A stretch of 64,000 nucleotides of DNA, taken from Streptomyces sp. ITFR-16 (GTDB taxonomy: Bacteria > Actinomycetota > Actinomycetes > Streptomycetales > Streptomycetaceae). This document shows, piece by piece, positions 1 through 8,472 of this stretch (the first letter of the stretch is position 1; each line of letters starts with the position of its first letter). A program made the position numbers and the translations under genes. The notes under the pieces were generated by a model. It was not told where the DNA came from and did no database searches. It worked only from the letters and a program-made list of their open reading frames with translations. The DNA lies in assembly GCF_031844705.1 (NCBI RefSeq), contig NZ_CP134609.1:3038001-3102000 (forward strand). Reading direction: 5' to 3'.

Positions 1-929
1 CCGCCCTGCTCGCGCAGGCCGCGGCCACGACGGTGCTGCGGCCCGTGCAGCGTCTCGGTGACGCCGCGCGCAAGCTCGGCGAGGGCAAGCTCGACACCCG
101 GCTCGTGGTGTCCGGCACGGACGAACTCGCGGACCTCTCCCGTACGTTCAACCGGACGGCGGGCTCGCTGGAGAAGAAGGTCGCGGACATGAGCGCGCGG
201 GAGGAGGCCAGCCGCCGCTTCGTCGCCGACATGTCGCACGAGCTGCGCACCCCGCTCACCGCGATCACCGCGGTGGCCGAGGTGCTGGAGGACGAGGCCG
301 ACAGCCTCGACCCGATGATCGCGCCCGCCGTGCACCTGGTGGTCAGCGAGACCCGGCGGCTCAACGACCTGGTGGAGAACCTGATGGAGGTCACCCGCTT
401 CGACGCGGGCACGGCCCGTCTGGTCCTGGACACCGTCGACGTCGCCGACCAGGTGACCGCCTGCATCGACGCCCGCGCCTGGCTGGACGCGGTGGACCTG
501 GACGCCGAGCGCGGCATGCTGGTCCGCCTCGATCCGCGCCGGCTCGACGTGATCCTGGCGAATCTGATCGGCAACGCGCTGAAGCACGGCGGTTCGCCGG
601 TACGGGTCGCGGTGCGGACCGAGGGCGACGACCTCGTCATCGAGGTGCGCGACCACGGCCCCGGCATCCCCGAGGACGTCCTGCCGCACGTCTTCGACCG
701 CTTCTACAAGGCCAGCGCCTCCCGGCCGCGCTCCGAGGGCAGCGGGCTCGGGCTCTCGATCGCCATGGAGAACGCGCACATCCACGGCGGTGACATCACC
801 GCCGCGAACTCGCCGGACGGCGACGGGGCGGTGTTCGTCCTGCGCCTGCCGCGCGACGCCGAGGCACTGGGCCGCACCACCGGGGACGACGACGCGGTCC
901 ACCCGGACCAGGAGGACGACGCGACGTGA
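1..929 (+). CDS. Sensor histidine kinase, AfsQ2-like (5' end outside window)
   Basis: This is the cytoplasmic half of a two-component sensor kinase; the sensor and membrane part lies upstream of the window, and the frame is open from base 3. A HAMP linker comes first (LRPVQRLGDAARKLGEGKLDTRL), then the HisKA box with the phospho-accepting His (SHELRTPL), then the HATPase_c N box (NLIGNALKHG), G1 (DHGPGIPEDV) and G2 (GSGLGLS). It should autophosphorylate and pass phosphate to a response regulator presumably encoded just upstream. The stop overlaps the start of a lipoprotein gene (GTGA), so the two are translationally coupled. That pairing, and the adenosine deaminase nearby, recalls afsQ2 of S. 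coelicolor. The kinase call is certain; the AfsQ2 identity is inferred from context. Confidence 0.88.
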   Translation, partial: ALLAQAAATTVLRPVQRLGDAARKLGEGKLDTRLVVSGTDELADLSRTFNRTAGSLEKKVADMSAREEASRRFVADMSHELRTPLTAITAVAEVLEDEADSLDPMIAPAVHLVVSETRRLNDLVENLMEVTRFDAGTARLVLDTVDVADQVTACIDARAWLDAVDLDAERGMLVRLDPRRLDVILANLIGNALKHGGSPVRVAVRTEGDDLVIEVRDHGPGIPEDVLPHVFDRFYKASASRPRSEGSGLGLSIAMENAHIHGGDITAANSPDGDGAVFVLRLPRDAEALGRTTGDDDAVHPDQEDDAT

Positions 930-1543
930 TGCGCAGCGAACGACGGGGACGCCGCACGGCCGCGGCCCTGGCCGGTGCCGCACTCTGTGCCGTACTGGCG
1001 GCGGGCTGCGGAATCCGGACGACCTCGGTGCCGGTGGACGCGGGCGCGGCCCCGTCCCGGGTGCCGTGCGCGATGCCCGCCGAGGACGTCGCGTCCCAGG
1101 CCCAGCAGGGCATCCCCGTACAGGTCTATCTGGTCTGCGCCTCGCAGCTGGTCACCGTGGACCGCGCGGTGCAGGTCCAGGAGGCCAAGTCCGACCGGCT
1201 CCGGATCGCCACGGCGCTGCTGGACCAGTTGCAACAGGAGCCGCCGGCCGACGAGCGGCAGGCGGGCTTCTCCACGGACGTCCCGAAGACGCTGCGGGTC
1301 GCCGGCCCGCGCGCCGGCGACCGCAAGGACACCCTGCGGCTCAGCGAACAGCCGGAGGACCTGCCGTCCGAGGCACTGGCCCAGATCGTCTGTACGTTCA
1401 CCGAGAGCGAGGCGCTCGTCCCCAAGGAGACGGTGCGGCTGGGCGGCCCGGGGAACTACCCGGCGCGCGGCTATCTGTGCACGGCGGAGACGAAGGCCAG
1501 CCCGAAGACCGTGCCGACGCAGGGTGCCGTCGGCCTGCTGTAG
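926..1543 (+). CDS. Lipoprotein coupled to the sensor kinase
   Basis: A 205-aa exported lipoprotein. The N terminus is basic (MMRSERRGRR), followed by a hydrophobic stretch and a lipobox (VLAAGC) placing the lipidated Cys near residue 28. I do not recognise a catalytic domain in the rest. The GTG at 926 overlaps the kinase stop and sits 8 bases from GGAGGAC at 911-917; ATG at 929 is the alternative start. Streptomyces kinase operons often end with a lipoprotein that tunes the sensor (CseA is the known example), so an accessory role is inferred from position and topology only. Confidence 0.8.
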   Translation: MMRSERRGRRTAAALAGAALCAVLAAGCGIRTTSVPVDAGAAPSRVPCAMPAEDVASQAQQGIPVQVYLVCASQLVTVDRAVQVQEAKSDRLRIATALLDQLQQEPPADERQAGFSTDVPKTLRVAGPRAGDRKDTLRLSEQPEDLPSEALAQIVCTFTESEALVPKETVRLGGPGNYPARGYLCTAETKASPKTVPTQGAVGLL

Positions 1544-1632
1544 GCCGGGGCGGACCGCCTCTGCTGAACGGTGAGCCAGGTCTCCCCGGTCCGTGCGGAA
1601 CCGATCCTGCCGCAGCCCGCGTCTTGGGTGGC

Positions 1633-2181
1633 GTGCGTCAAGGTTCGGGCGGCCAAGCCGTCATCCGCTTCCGCGCGGTCGGGGTGTCTCTCCTCCTCGC
1701 GCATCTGCTGCTCGTCGGGTGGCTGACTCTTCGCCCGCTGGACGTGCCGTGGGTGACCGCCGCCAACCTCTCGCCGTTCGCCGGCATCAAGGCCGATCTG
1801 TCCCTCGGCCCGGCCGCCGCCGCCCGCCGGATCGGTGAGGGCCTCCTGCTGCTGGCGCCCCTGGGTGTGCTGCTCCCGATGGCCGGCGGCCGGCTGCACG
1901 TCTCCCCGTGGGCCTCGCTGGCCCGTACGGTCGCGGCCGGTTCGCTGATCTCGCTCGCGATCGAGCTGGGCCAGACCGGGGTGCCCGGCCAGGTCGTCGA
2001 CGTCGACTCGCTGTTCCTGAACACCATCGGCATCGCCCTCGCCCATGTCCTGGTCGTACCGGCGTGCCGGGCGCGGCTGCGCCGGCGCGGCGGGGAGCGG
2101 GTCCGGCCGGCCCGCCGGACCGGCCACGAGGCCCCTCAGGGGTCGACCCCGACGATTTCCAGGGTCGGTATCGCCCCGTAG
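1633..2181 (+). CDS. VanZ-family membrane protein
   Basis: About 182 aa with several hydrophobic helices (VSLLLAHLLLVGWLTLRPL, GEGLLLLAPLGVLLP, TVAAGSLISLAIELGQ, VDSLFLNTIGIALAHVLVV). The VanZ-type features are an early N/L-P-F element (NLSPFAG), the E-x-x-Q of the third helix (IELGQ) and the D-V-D-x-x-x-N-T-x-G motif (VDVDSLFLNTIG). VanZ proteins are linked to glycopeptide tolerance or envelope functions, but most chromosomal homologues are uncharacterised. The start is uncertain: GTG at 1633 is the earliest after the lipoprotein gene, TTG at 1624 and GTG at 1684 are alternatives, and none has a strong ribosome site. Confidence 0.78.
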   Translation: MRQGSGGQAVIRFRAVGVSLLLAHLLLVGWLTLRPLDVPWVTAANLSPFAGIKADLSLGPAAAARRIGEGLLLLAPLGVLLPMAGGRLHVSPWASLARTVAAGSLISLAIELGQTGVPGQVVDVDSLFLNTIGIALAHVLVVPACRARLRRRGGERVRPARRTGHEAPQGSTPTISRVGIAP

Positions 2182-2272
2182 AGCGACGCTTTGCCCCTGT
2201 TGTGCGCGCGATGCTGGATACATCGGGAGCACAACCGACGGCTCCCCGCAACGGTTCGCGAAGGAGCTCACC

Positions 2273-2476
2273 ATGGCCGCACTTGCCCGCCCCCGCGACG
2301 GACGCATGATCGGCGGAGTGTGCGCAGCGCTGGCACGACGCTTCGGCACCTCCGCGGGGACCATGCGCGTCATCTTCCTGGTCTCGTGCCTGCTGCCGGG
2401 GCCTCAGTTCCTGCTCTATCTGGCGCTGTGGCTGCTGCTGCCGCAGGAGGAGGGCTCGGCCTCGGCGGCCTGGTAG
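2273..2476 (+). CDS. PspC-domain small membrane protein
   Basis: A 67-aa protein that is almost entirely a PspC domain: a basic R-D-G-R-M-I-G-G-V-C-A-A-L-A motif, then R-x-F-G-T and a hydrophobic helix (LPGPQFLLYLALWLLLPQE). PspC domains sit in the membrane and in many bacteria take part in envelope-stress signalling; in Streptomyces such stand-alone versions are mostly uncharacterised. ATG at 2273 has AAGGAG at 2261-2266, fixing the start. A strong hairpin follows directly, so the transcript ends here. Confidence 0.85.
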   Translation: MAALARPRDGRMIGGVCAALARRFGTSAGTMRVIFLVSCLLPGPQFLLYLALWLLLPQEEGSASAAW

Positions 2477-2500
2477 CCGCGCCTGTTCCGTACGTACGCA

Positions 2501-2543
2501 CGCCTGTGGGCGGGCACCCGGTCGGGGTGCCCGCCCACAGGCG
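2501..2543. terminator. Convergent intrinsic terminator
   Basis: An 18-bp perfect inverted repeat (2501-2518 with 2526-2543, seven-base loop) lies between the PspC gene on the plus strand and the secreted-protein gene on the minus strand, placed to end both transcripts. It has no long T tract, as is usual in Streptomyces. Confidence 0.85.
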
Positions 2544-2558
2544 TGGAGCGGGGCGTGC

Positions 2559-2885
2559 TCAGTGGCCGAGGGGCAGACCGTTGGCGGACAGGCCGCTGGT
2601 GGTCAGGCCGCCCTGGGGCACACCGGTCGGCAGGCCGCCGAGGAGGCCCTTGGCCGGGGCGGTGACGTCGTCGACGACCTTCGCCTGGCTGGTGCCGAGG
2701 AGCTCGGTGGCGGTGTCCTGGAGCGGCAGGGTCGACGTGGCGTTCGCCAGGGCGCCGGCCACGGGCAGGGCGCTCGTGGCGGTGTCCAGCGGCAGCGCGG
2801 AGGCCGACGCGGTGCCGGCGGCGGCAGCGGCGAAAGCGGCACCGAGAGCGGCGACGCCGAGAGTCCTGGCAGCAGACTGCTTCAT
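2559..2885 (-). CDS. Small secreted protein of unknown function
   Basis: A 108-aa protein with a clear Sec signal peptide (MKQSAARTLGVAALGAAFAAAAAGTASASA; cleavage probably after ASA near residue 29). The mature part is about 80 aa of Ala, Leu, Thr and Gly with no cysteine (LPLDTATSALPVAGALANATSTLPLQ, then GLLGGLPTGVPQGGL). I recognise no domain. Single-gene unit bounded by hairpins at 2501-2543 and 2972-3005. An envelope-associated role is possible but not shown by the sequence. Confidence 0.75.
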   Translation of the reverse strand: MKQSAARTLGVAALGAAFAAAAAGTASASALPLDTATSALPVAGALANATSTLPLQDTATELLGTSQAKVVDDVTAPAKGLLGGLPTGVPQGGLTTSGLSANGLPLGH

Positions 2886-2971
2886 ATGACATTCATCCTT
2901 GGGGAAGGGGATGTGAGCGGCTCTGCAACGTAGTCAGCCCACACCCCGTCCCGCAAACATCCAGAAACACG

Positions 2972-3005
2972 GAAAACGGCCGGGATTTCCCTCCCGGCCG
3001 TTTTC
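2972..3005 (-). terminator. Intrinsic terminator of the adenosine deaminase gene
   Basis: A 14-bp inverted repeat (2972-2985 with 2992-3005, six-base loop) lies 15 bases beyond the adenosine deaminase stop. Read on the minus strand the stem ends in TTTTC, giving a short U tract. Confidence 0.85.
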
Positions 3006-3019
3006 GCGTCAACCTGCCG

Positions 3020-4174
3020 TCACTCGGAAACCGAGGTAGACACGCTGGTCGCAGCGGTCTGCTCGAAGAGCCATTCGGACTTCAGCTCGGCGTATCCGGG
3101 CTTGATGACGTCACTGATCATCGCCAGACGTTCATCGAAAGGAATGAATGCTGATTTCATCGCATTGACGGTGAACCACTGCATGTCGTCGAGCGTGTAT
3201 CCGAAGGTCTCGGTCAGCTTCTCGAATTCCTGGCTCATGCTCGTCCCGCTCATCAGCCGGTTGTCCGTGTTCACGGTGGCCCGGAAATGGAGCTTGCGCA
3301 GCAGCCCGATGGGGTGCTCGGCGTACGAGGCGGCGGCGCCGGTCTGCAGGTTCGACGTCGGGCAGAGCTCCAGCGGGATGCGCTTGTCCCGTACGTACGA
3401 GGCGAGCCGGCCGAGCTTCACGCTGCCGTCCTCGGCGACCTCGATGTCGTCGATGATCCGGACCCCGTGGCCGAGCCGGTCGGCGCCGCACCACTGGATG
3501 GCCTGCCAGATCGACGGCAGGCCGAAGGCCTCGCCCGCGTGGATGGTGAAGTGGTTGTTCTCGCGCTTGAGGTACTCGAAGGCGTCCAGGTGCCGGGTGG
3601 GAGGGAAGCCCGCCTCGGCGCCCGCGATGTCGAAGCCGACGACGCCCTGGCCCCGGTAGCGGTTGGCGAGTTCGGCGATCTCCAGCGAGCGGGCGGCGTG
3701 CCGCATCGCGGTGAGCAGGGCACCGACCCGGATCCGGTTGCCGTCCTGCCGGGCCCGCCGCTCGCCCTCACGGAAGCCCTCGTTGACGGCCTCGACGACC
3801 TCTTCGAGGGTCAGTCCGGCTTCCAGGTGCTGCTCGGGGGCGTACCGCACCTCGGCGTAGACGACGCCGTCGGCGGCCAGGTCCTCGGCGCACTCGGCGG
3901 CGACCCGGACCAGCGCGTCACGGGTCTGCATGACGGCGCAGGTGTGCGCGAACGTCTCCAGGTACCGCTCCAGCGAACCGGAGTCGGCGGCCTCGCGGAA
4001 CCAGATGCCGAGCTTGTCGGCGTCGGTCTCGGGAAGTCCGTCGTATCCGCTCGCCAGGGCGAGGTCGACGATCGTCCCGGGGCGCAGTCCGCCGTCGAGG
4101 TGGTCGTGGAGAAGGACCTTGGGGGCACGCCGGATCTGGTCCTGGCCGGGCACATTGAGGGTCGGGCTCATCAT
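3020..4174 (-). CDS. add: Adenosine deaminase
   Basis: Hydrolytic deamination of (deoxy)adenosine to (deoxy)inosine in purine salvage. The 384-aa protein has the metallo-dependent TIM-barrel signature: HDHLDG near residue 24 for the first zinc ligands, HAGE with the zinc-ligand His and catalytic Glu, LGHGVR with the catalytic His, and an NTDN segment for the last Asp ligand. The start has two Met codons in a row and no good ribosome site; a TAGAGT -10 element at 4181-4186 places transcription start at or near the start codon, so the mRNA may be leaderless. A perfect CTACGCGCGTAG palindrome at 4191-4202 sits just upstream of that -10 and is shared with deoA and the nucleoside transporter genes, suggesting common repression. 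Confidence 0.95.
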   Translation of the reverse strand: MMSPTLNVPGQDQIRRAPKVLLHDHLDGGLRPGTIVDLALASGYDGLPETDADKLGIWFREAADSGSLERYLETFAHTCAVMQTRDALVRVAAECAEDLAADGVVYAEVRYAPEQHLEAGLTLEEVVEAVNEGFREGERRARQDGNRIRVGALLTAMRHAARSLEIAELANRYRGQGVVGFDIAGAEAGFPPTRHLDAFEYLKRENNHFTIHAGEAFGLPSIWQAIQWCGADRLGHGVRIIDDIEVAEDGSVKLGRLASYVRDKRIPLELCPTSNLQTGAAASYAEHPIGLLRKLHFRATVNTDNRLMSGTSMSQEFEKLTETFGYTLDDMQWFTVNAMKSAFIPFDERLAMISDVIKPGYAELKSEWLFEQTAATSVSTSVSE

Positions 4175-4180
4175 TCACGC

Positions 4181-4202
4181 ACTCTAACGCCTACGCGCGT
4201 AG
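4181..4202 (-). promoter_or_regulatory. add promoter with nucleoside-regulon palindrome (site 1)
   Basis: On the minus strand a 12-bp perfect palindrome CTACGCGCGTAG (4191-4202) is followed four bases later by TAGAGT (4181-4186), which fits the TAnnnT -10 consensus and lies 6 bases before the start codon. The same palindrome recurs at 19990-20001, 24663-24674 and, in degenerate form, 25908-25919. Binding by a repressor is inferred from position. Confidence 0.65.
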
Positions 4203-4277
4203 AGCGCTGCTCGCCGATGCGTAACAGAGACCGCGAATACGGGTGGCGTACACCTGCCCTTCTGACACTGTTACGTC

Positions 4278-5063
4278 ATGGCACAGCGCGCACTCCCCCT
4301 GCCTGCTGCGAGGCTGGGACGGGCCGTCAGGACGGCCGGATCATCGACAGCGGTCAGCGGCGTGGTCCTGCTGCTCCCGGACGGCGAGCCCTACTCGTAC
4401 CGCCGCCCCTCCTCCCTGGCGTACGCCCTCCAGCTCCCGCTGGCGCGCACCCTGGCCCGCGCGGGCCGGGACGACGGCCTGGCCGCGCATCTGGTCCACT
4501 ACCGCTGCCGCGGCTGGAACACGGCGGACGCGCATCCGGCGGCGGACGCCGAATGGGCGGTGGAGGAGGTGGTGCGCCGCTACGGCGACGTCCCCGTCTG
4601 CCTGGCCGGCCACGGCATGGGCGCCCGGGCCGCCCTGCGCGCCGGCGGCCACCCGGCGGTGGCGGCGGTCCTGGCACTGGCCCCCTGGCTGCCGCCGGAC
4701 GGGAACACGGAAGGGGACGGCGACGCGGCCGACGTCCCCGAGCCGGTGAAACACCTCTCCGGCCGCCCGGTGCTGCTGGTGCACGGCACGAATGACGCGC
4801 GCTGCGACCCGGAGCTGTCGTTCCGGCTGGCCCAGCGCGCGAAGAAGGCCAACCGGGACACCTGCCGCTTCGAGGTCCACTCGGACGGCCACGCACTGCG
4901 CCAGCACCACGCCGAAGTGGCCGCTCTCGCCTCGGACTTCGTACGCGGCGCACTGTTCGGCCACGCCTACGCCCGCCCGGTCGCCGACGCACTCGCGGCG
5001 CCGCCGCCACTGGGGCTGCGGATGCCGCTGGCGGCAGGTTTCGGCAAGTCGCTGCGGGGCTGA
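4278..5063 (+). CDS. Alpha/beta-hydrolase-fold protein, nucleophile serine absent
   Basis: A 261-aa alpha/beta-hydrolase-fold protein. The nucleophile elbow normally reads G-x-S-x-G; here it is LAGHGMG, with Gly where Ser is expected. The acid and base positions remain recognisable (HGTNDARCD and SDGHALR). It may be a non-catalytic fold member or use another residue. The start ATG at 4278 follows 103 bases after the divergently transcribed add gene. No signal peptide. Substrate and role are unknown; the gene is monocistronic with its own upstream region. Confidence 0.72.
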   Translation: MAQRALPLPAARLGRAVRTAGSSTAVSGVVLLLPDGEPYSYRRPSSLAYALQLPLARTLARAGRDDGLAAHLVHYRCRGWNTADAHPAADAEWAVEEVVRRYGDVPVCLAGHGMGARAALRAGGHPAVAAVLALAPWLPPDGNTEGDGDAADVPEPVKHLSGRPVLLVHGTNDARCDPELSFRLAQRAKKANRDTCRFEVHSDGHALRQHHAEVAALASDFVRGALFGHAYARPVADALAAPPPLGLRMPLAAGFGKSLRG

Positions 5064-5204
5064 GGGGTTTCGGGCCGAATTGGGTCCCGCCGTGGGCCTT
5101 CGGGCCCTGTCCCTGGGCCCCCGTGCCGTCGCTACCGTCGTGGGAGGACATTCCGGCGGCTGCCAGGCTCCCGGCGACCCGACCGAGCCACGACGAGGTG
5201 ACAC

Positions 5205-6872
5205 GTGCATAGCAGCGAACGGATACGCCGAGGCGTACGGCTGCTCCGAGGCGTACGTACGAGCACGGGCGAGGCGGCGACGGAGTACGTGGCGATGGTG
5301 GTACTCGTCACCGCCCTGGTCGTCGCACTCCTCGCCACCAACCTCGGCGGCGACATCGCCGACACGGCGGAGCAGCAGGTCTGCCGCGTCCTGCAATGGG
5401 GCGACGGCGGGGGCGGGTGCGAGGACAGCCAGGCTGACAACGATGTCGGGGACGGCGGCCGGCCGTCCCCGGACGGGTCCGTGGAGCCGGCGGACGCACC
5501 GGGAGCGGACCCGGGCGAGCCGGGCGGAATCCCCGGCGGCAACCCGGGCGCGACCGCACCCCCCGGCGACGACAAGGACGAGGACAAGGGCAACGCGCTG
5601 CCCAGCCTGTGCTTCGAGCCGAGGGAACGCTCCTCGAACTCCAAAGTCTCCGTTCCCGGCAGCGGACCCGTCGGCACGGCGGCCGCCTGGGGGTACTCGT
5701 ACCTGGTCAACTTTGTCATCGACAAGATCAACAACGAGAAGAACAAGGAGAAGCGGGTCAAGCTGGCGCTCGACGACCTCTCCTACTGCCTCCCCGACTA
5801 CAACATCGTCATCGCGCAGCCCCACGAGGGGAATCTGCAGCAGATGGACGGCGCGGCGATGATCCAGACGGTCGAGATCAGCGGCACGACGTACCGCGTG
5901 TACGCCTTCAAGAAGGGCAAGTTCACCTGGGCGGACGACGCCGACCTGGGCTGGAAGAACCGCGCGTTCAAGGGCGTGTTCGACGTCAGCGAGGACCGCC
6001 GCACGGTCACCTTCGAGGAACCGCCGCGCCCGAAGCGCAAGAAGGACTGGAAGCCGGGCGACGAGGGCTGCCAGATCGAGGGCCAGGAGCCCCCGGACCG
6101 CAGCCGCTACTACAACACGTACTCCCCTCTGGACAACGAGGGTTCGGCCCAGGCGGTCCGCATGCTCGTCAACGACATGCGCCGCTGCTACCCCGACTAC
6201 AACGTGGTCGCCATGCACTCGGAACAGTCCTCGCACTGGGCCGAGGAGCCGGACAACCTCATCAACCACAGCCGGTTCCGCCTGAACGACCCCGAGTACC
6301 ACGAAGACGAATCCGGCAACGACATCGACTCGGGCCGCGCGGTCTTCGACGTCTACGTCTTCGACAAGGGCAAGTTCAGCAACGACGGCGACGGCGGCTA
6401 CACCAACTGGGCCTACTACGGCGACGTCACCCGGGACGGCAAGGAAGCCACGTTCAACCAGCCCGAACCGGCGGACCTGGACGCGGACTCCACCTCCACC
6501 GGCACGGAGTCGGTGGACTTCAACGACGGCACCCCGAAGTACACGGACACGGACAAGGGCCCGTACCCCGGCACGGACTACACCGGCAAGGTCCCGGGCG
6601 ACGACTCCGAGCGCACCCAGTCCCTGATCGACGAGTACAGCCGCAGCTTCCCGGACACGAACATCATCGCGGTGAAGAACTTCAACGAGATCTCCTTCTC
6701 CGGCGTCTCGGGCCTGGAACACCTGGCGGTGGTGGACGGGGTCGACATCTTCGCGGTCAAGGACGGCACGATCATCAACAACGGAGACGGCGGCTGGAAG
6801 AACTGGGGCTTCGCGGGGAACTACACGCGGGATGAGGACGACCCCAAGGAGGTACGGTTCAGCAGCCCGTGA
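5205..6872 (+). CDS. Pilin-leader protein with three C-terminal repeats
   Basis: A 555-aa protein of unusual design. After a basic leader, residues 19-50 carry a type IV/Flp-type prepilin motif: Gly22 followed by EAATE, with Glu at mature position 5, then a long hydrophobic helix (YVAMVVLVTALVVALLA). An acidic, Gly/Pro-rich linker (about residues 60-140) leads to three related modules near 195-265, 328-410 and 482-545. Each starts with PDYN or PDTN plus a hydrophobic strand and ends with a phrase such as GDGGYTNWAYYGD, GDGGWKNWGFAGN or LGWKNRAFKG. I do not recognise the module. Pilin-like export and surface display are inferred. No other tad/pilus gene is in the window. The CRISPR island starts 118 bases downstream. 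Confidence 0.72.
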   Translation: MHSSERIRRGVRLLRGVRTSTGEAATEYVAMVVLVTALVVALLATNLGGDIADTAEQQVCRVLQWGDGGGGCEDSQADNDVGDGGRPSPDGSVEPADAPGADPGEPGGIPGGNPGATAPPGDDKDEDKGNALPSLCFEPRERSSNSKVSVPGSGPVGTAAAWGYSYLVNFVIDKINNEKNKEKRVKLALDDLSYCLPDYNIVIAQPHEGNLQQMDGAAMIQTVEISGTTYRVYAFKKGKFTWADDADLGWKNRAFKGVFDVSEDRRTVTFEEPPRPKRKKDWKPGDEGCQIEGQEPPDRSRYYNTYSPLDNEGSAQAVRMLVNDMRRCYPDYNVVAMHSEQSSHWAEEPDNLINHSRFRLNDPEYHEDESGNDIDSGRAVFDVYVFDKGKFSNDGDGGYTNWAYYGDVTRDGKEATFNQPEPADLDADSTSTGTESVDFNDGTPKYTDTDKGPYPGTDYTGKVPGDDSERTQSLIDEYSRSFPDTNIIAVKNFNEISFSGVSGLEHLAVVDGVDIFAVKDGTIINNGDGGWKNWGFAGNYTRDEDDPKEVRFSSP

Positions 6873-6924
6873 GGCGGAGCTCGCAACCCCCGCCTCCCGA
6901 AGCCGCTGCCCGCCTCCCGGCCCT

Positions 6925-6956
6925 ACCCGGCCCGGCCGATTCTCGGCCGGCCGGGT
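6925..6956 (+). terminator. Terminator after the pilin-leader gene
   Basis: An imperfect 14-15 bp inverted repeat (6925-6939 with 6943-6956, one bulged C, three-base loop) lies about 50 bases after the stop codon and before the first CRISPR array, where it could stop transcription in either direction. Confidence 0.65.
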
Positions 6957-6990
6957 GGGTGGGTGACGGGTCGGCGTGGTGTTGCTGGTG

Positions 6991-7506
6991 GGGTCGTCCC
7001 CGCGTGCGCGGGGAGCAGGAACGTCCGCCGAGGGCGGTCACGGTGTCGCCGGGACCATCCCCGCACGGGCGGGGAGCAGGACGACGAGCGGTCGTGGTCG
7101 TAGACGACCATAGGACCATCCCCGCACGCGCGGGGAGCAGCAGGTCCGATTTGATGACCTGAAACAATGTCAGGGACCATCCCCGCACGCGCGGGGAGCA
7201 GGCATCGGCCCCTCCCGCCCCGGAGCGCACCGCAGGACCATCCCCGCACGCGCGGGGAGCAGGGGGACGCGGGCAGCAGCCGACAGGTGGCCCGGGGACC
7301 ATCCCCGCACGCGCGGGGAGCAGAGGTACCCCTGAAGGTCGTCGTCGGCGGCCCAGGGACCATCCCCGCACGCGCGGGGAGCAGATGGCCGACTTCCACG
7401 ACCGGGACCGGAACCTGGGACCATCCCCGCACGCGCGGGGAGCAGCAGTGCCGTCTAATGTCTTGCACGTGCAATACGGGACCATCCCCGCACGCGCGGG
7501 GAGCAG
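6991..7506 (-). CRISPR. CRISPR array 1, nine repeats, type I-E-like
   Basis: Nine 28-base repeats at a strict 61-base period (starts 6991, 7052, 7113, 7174, 7235, 7296, 7357, 7418, 7479) with eight 33-base spacers. Read on the minus strand the repeat begins CTGCTCCCCGC and ends GCGGGGATGGTCC, with a CCCCGC/GCGGGG hairpin typical of type I-E. The repeat at 6991 is degenerate (several changes) and the one at 7052 has a single change, so that end is the old, leader-distal end. The leader is at 7507-7574, and the array is transcribed on the minus strand. No cas gene is present in the window. Confidence 0.97.
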
Positions 7507-7574
7507 ACTGCGCGACCTGCGGTTCTATGGCGCGGCCATGCCGATTCCTGCCAACTTCACCGAGTACGACATAG
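7507..7574 (-). promoter_or_regulatory. CRISPR leader of array 1
   Basis: The 68 bases abutting the last repeat align without gaps, read on the minus strand, with the leaders of arrays 2 and 3: CTATG at -68, a GAAGTTGGCAG block about 50 bases before the repeat, and CGCAGGTC close to it, ending CAGT directly before the repeat. Leaders drive transcription and mark the side where new spacers enter. Confidence 0.8.
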
Positions 7575-8199
7575 CAGACGTGATCTCCCGAATCGGAACA
7601 CAGATGATCGCGCCCCACGGCAGCACCGTAGCGCCCCTACCCCTCCTGCGAGTCGCACTCGCCCTATGCCCGTCACCGCTTCAACGGCGAGACGTGTGAC
7701 CAACTCTGCGCCGCGACCCCCGTGGTCGTCTGCACGGCCGCCAAGCGTGACACTTACTCCCGGCCTTGTGTTGAGCCGAATTGCCGGGTTCTCGGAAGGT
7801 GTCGCAGAACGGCGGCCCGGAGTCCGACGCGTGATGCCGTAAGTGAAGAATTCCGCTCACTGCCCGCAGCGATGCCCCCTCACAACCGGCGCCGCCGACG
7901 CGATCGCCAGCCACCCACCGCACATGCGGGAACGCCCCAGCCAGCCCAGCCATCCAGCCACGCCAGGCTCGACGCAGAGAGCCCCCGCCCTCCTCGGGCA
8001 CCCACACCACTACTCCAGGGCGGATCGCTCCGTCGGCACGGTAGGCCGCGTCCTGCCGACGGAGCGGCGGCTACCTCAACGGCCGCACGATCGCTTCACC
8101 CGCCACGCAGCACGCAACCGGGATGCCTCAGAGCAGGCCCGGGCGGCGCGGCAGCGTTCGCAGCCGTACGTATGCCTGACGTATTCGCGGTATGCGGCA
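7575..8199. other. Region without a convincing gene
   Basis: About 620 bases between the array 1 leader and the next plausible gene. Several frames are open on both strands but none shows Streptomyces third-position bias throughout or a family I recognise. The best is a minus-strand frame at 7681-8010 starting VWVPEEGGGSLRRAW, which loses protein-like character in its second half and could be a gene remnant. Confidence 0.5.
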
Positions 8200-8472
8200 T
8201 CAGCCGCCGACCGCTTGGTCGGTGTGATCACGGGACTGTCCTTCCAGACAGGACGGGCACGCGCGCGGGAACCAGCGGACCGGGCAGCCGTCGAGGTCGA
8301 CCACGCGGACCCCCAGGTCGTGCGCGGTCCCGTTGAACAAAGGGCCTTCGCACCACACGCACCGGACACCCCGCCGCTGGAGCGTGGTGAGCCCAGCGAA
8401 GTCGGGGAGACCGTACGCGTCGGCAGCGGTCAACAGAACGTCTGGGGCGGCGAGTGCGGTGAGCCGTCCCAC
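8200..8472 (-). CDS. Small four-cysteine protein, possible zinc binder
   Basis: About 90 aa from a GTG at 8472. The core has two CxxC pairs, CVWC and CPSC, about 29 residues apart (RRGVRCVWCEGPL ... RWFPRACPSC), enough for a structural zinc site. Small proteins of this pattern, a CxxC, a DLGxR segment, then WFPRxCPxC, are common near XRE regulators in Streptomyces and have no assigned role. The frame extends upstream to 8670, but the part before 8472 is low quality and overlaps another reading frame, so I take the GTG. It has no clear ribosome site and overlaps the preceding gene by about 43 bases, implying coupling. Confidence 0.5.
   Translation of the reverse strand: MGRLTALAAPDVLLTAADAYGLPDFAGLTTLQRRGVRCVWCEGPLFNGTAHDLGVRVVDLDGCPVRWFPRACPSCLEGQSRDHTDQAVGG

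Noticed and set aside
1787-2251. Arg/Pro/Gly-rich frames opposite the VanZ gene
   Set aside because: Typical high-GC shadow frames with no motif; the plus strand encodes conserved VanZ motifs.
4341-6722. Long open minus-strand frame of about 790 codons opposite the hydrolase and pilin-leader genes
   Set aside because: It is the Val/Arg-rich shadow of two real plus-strand genes and has no family signature; its open length comes from GC bias.
6859-7618. Open frames across CRISPR array 1 encoding repeated SPRVRGWS or PARAGMVP peptides
   Set aside because: These are translations of CRISPR repeats; the 61-base period explains the peptide repeats.
7681-8010. Minus-strand frame starting VWVPEEGGGSLRRAW
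   Set aside because: The first 45 residues look protein-like but the rest does not, and no ribosome site or family was found. May be a remnant; not called.
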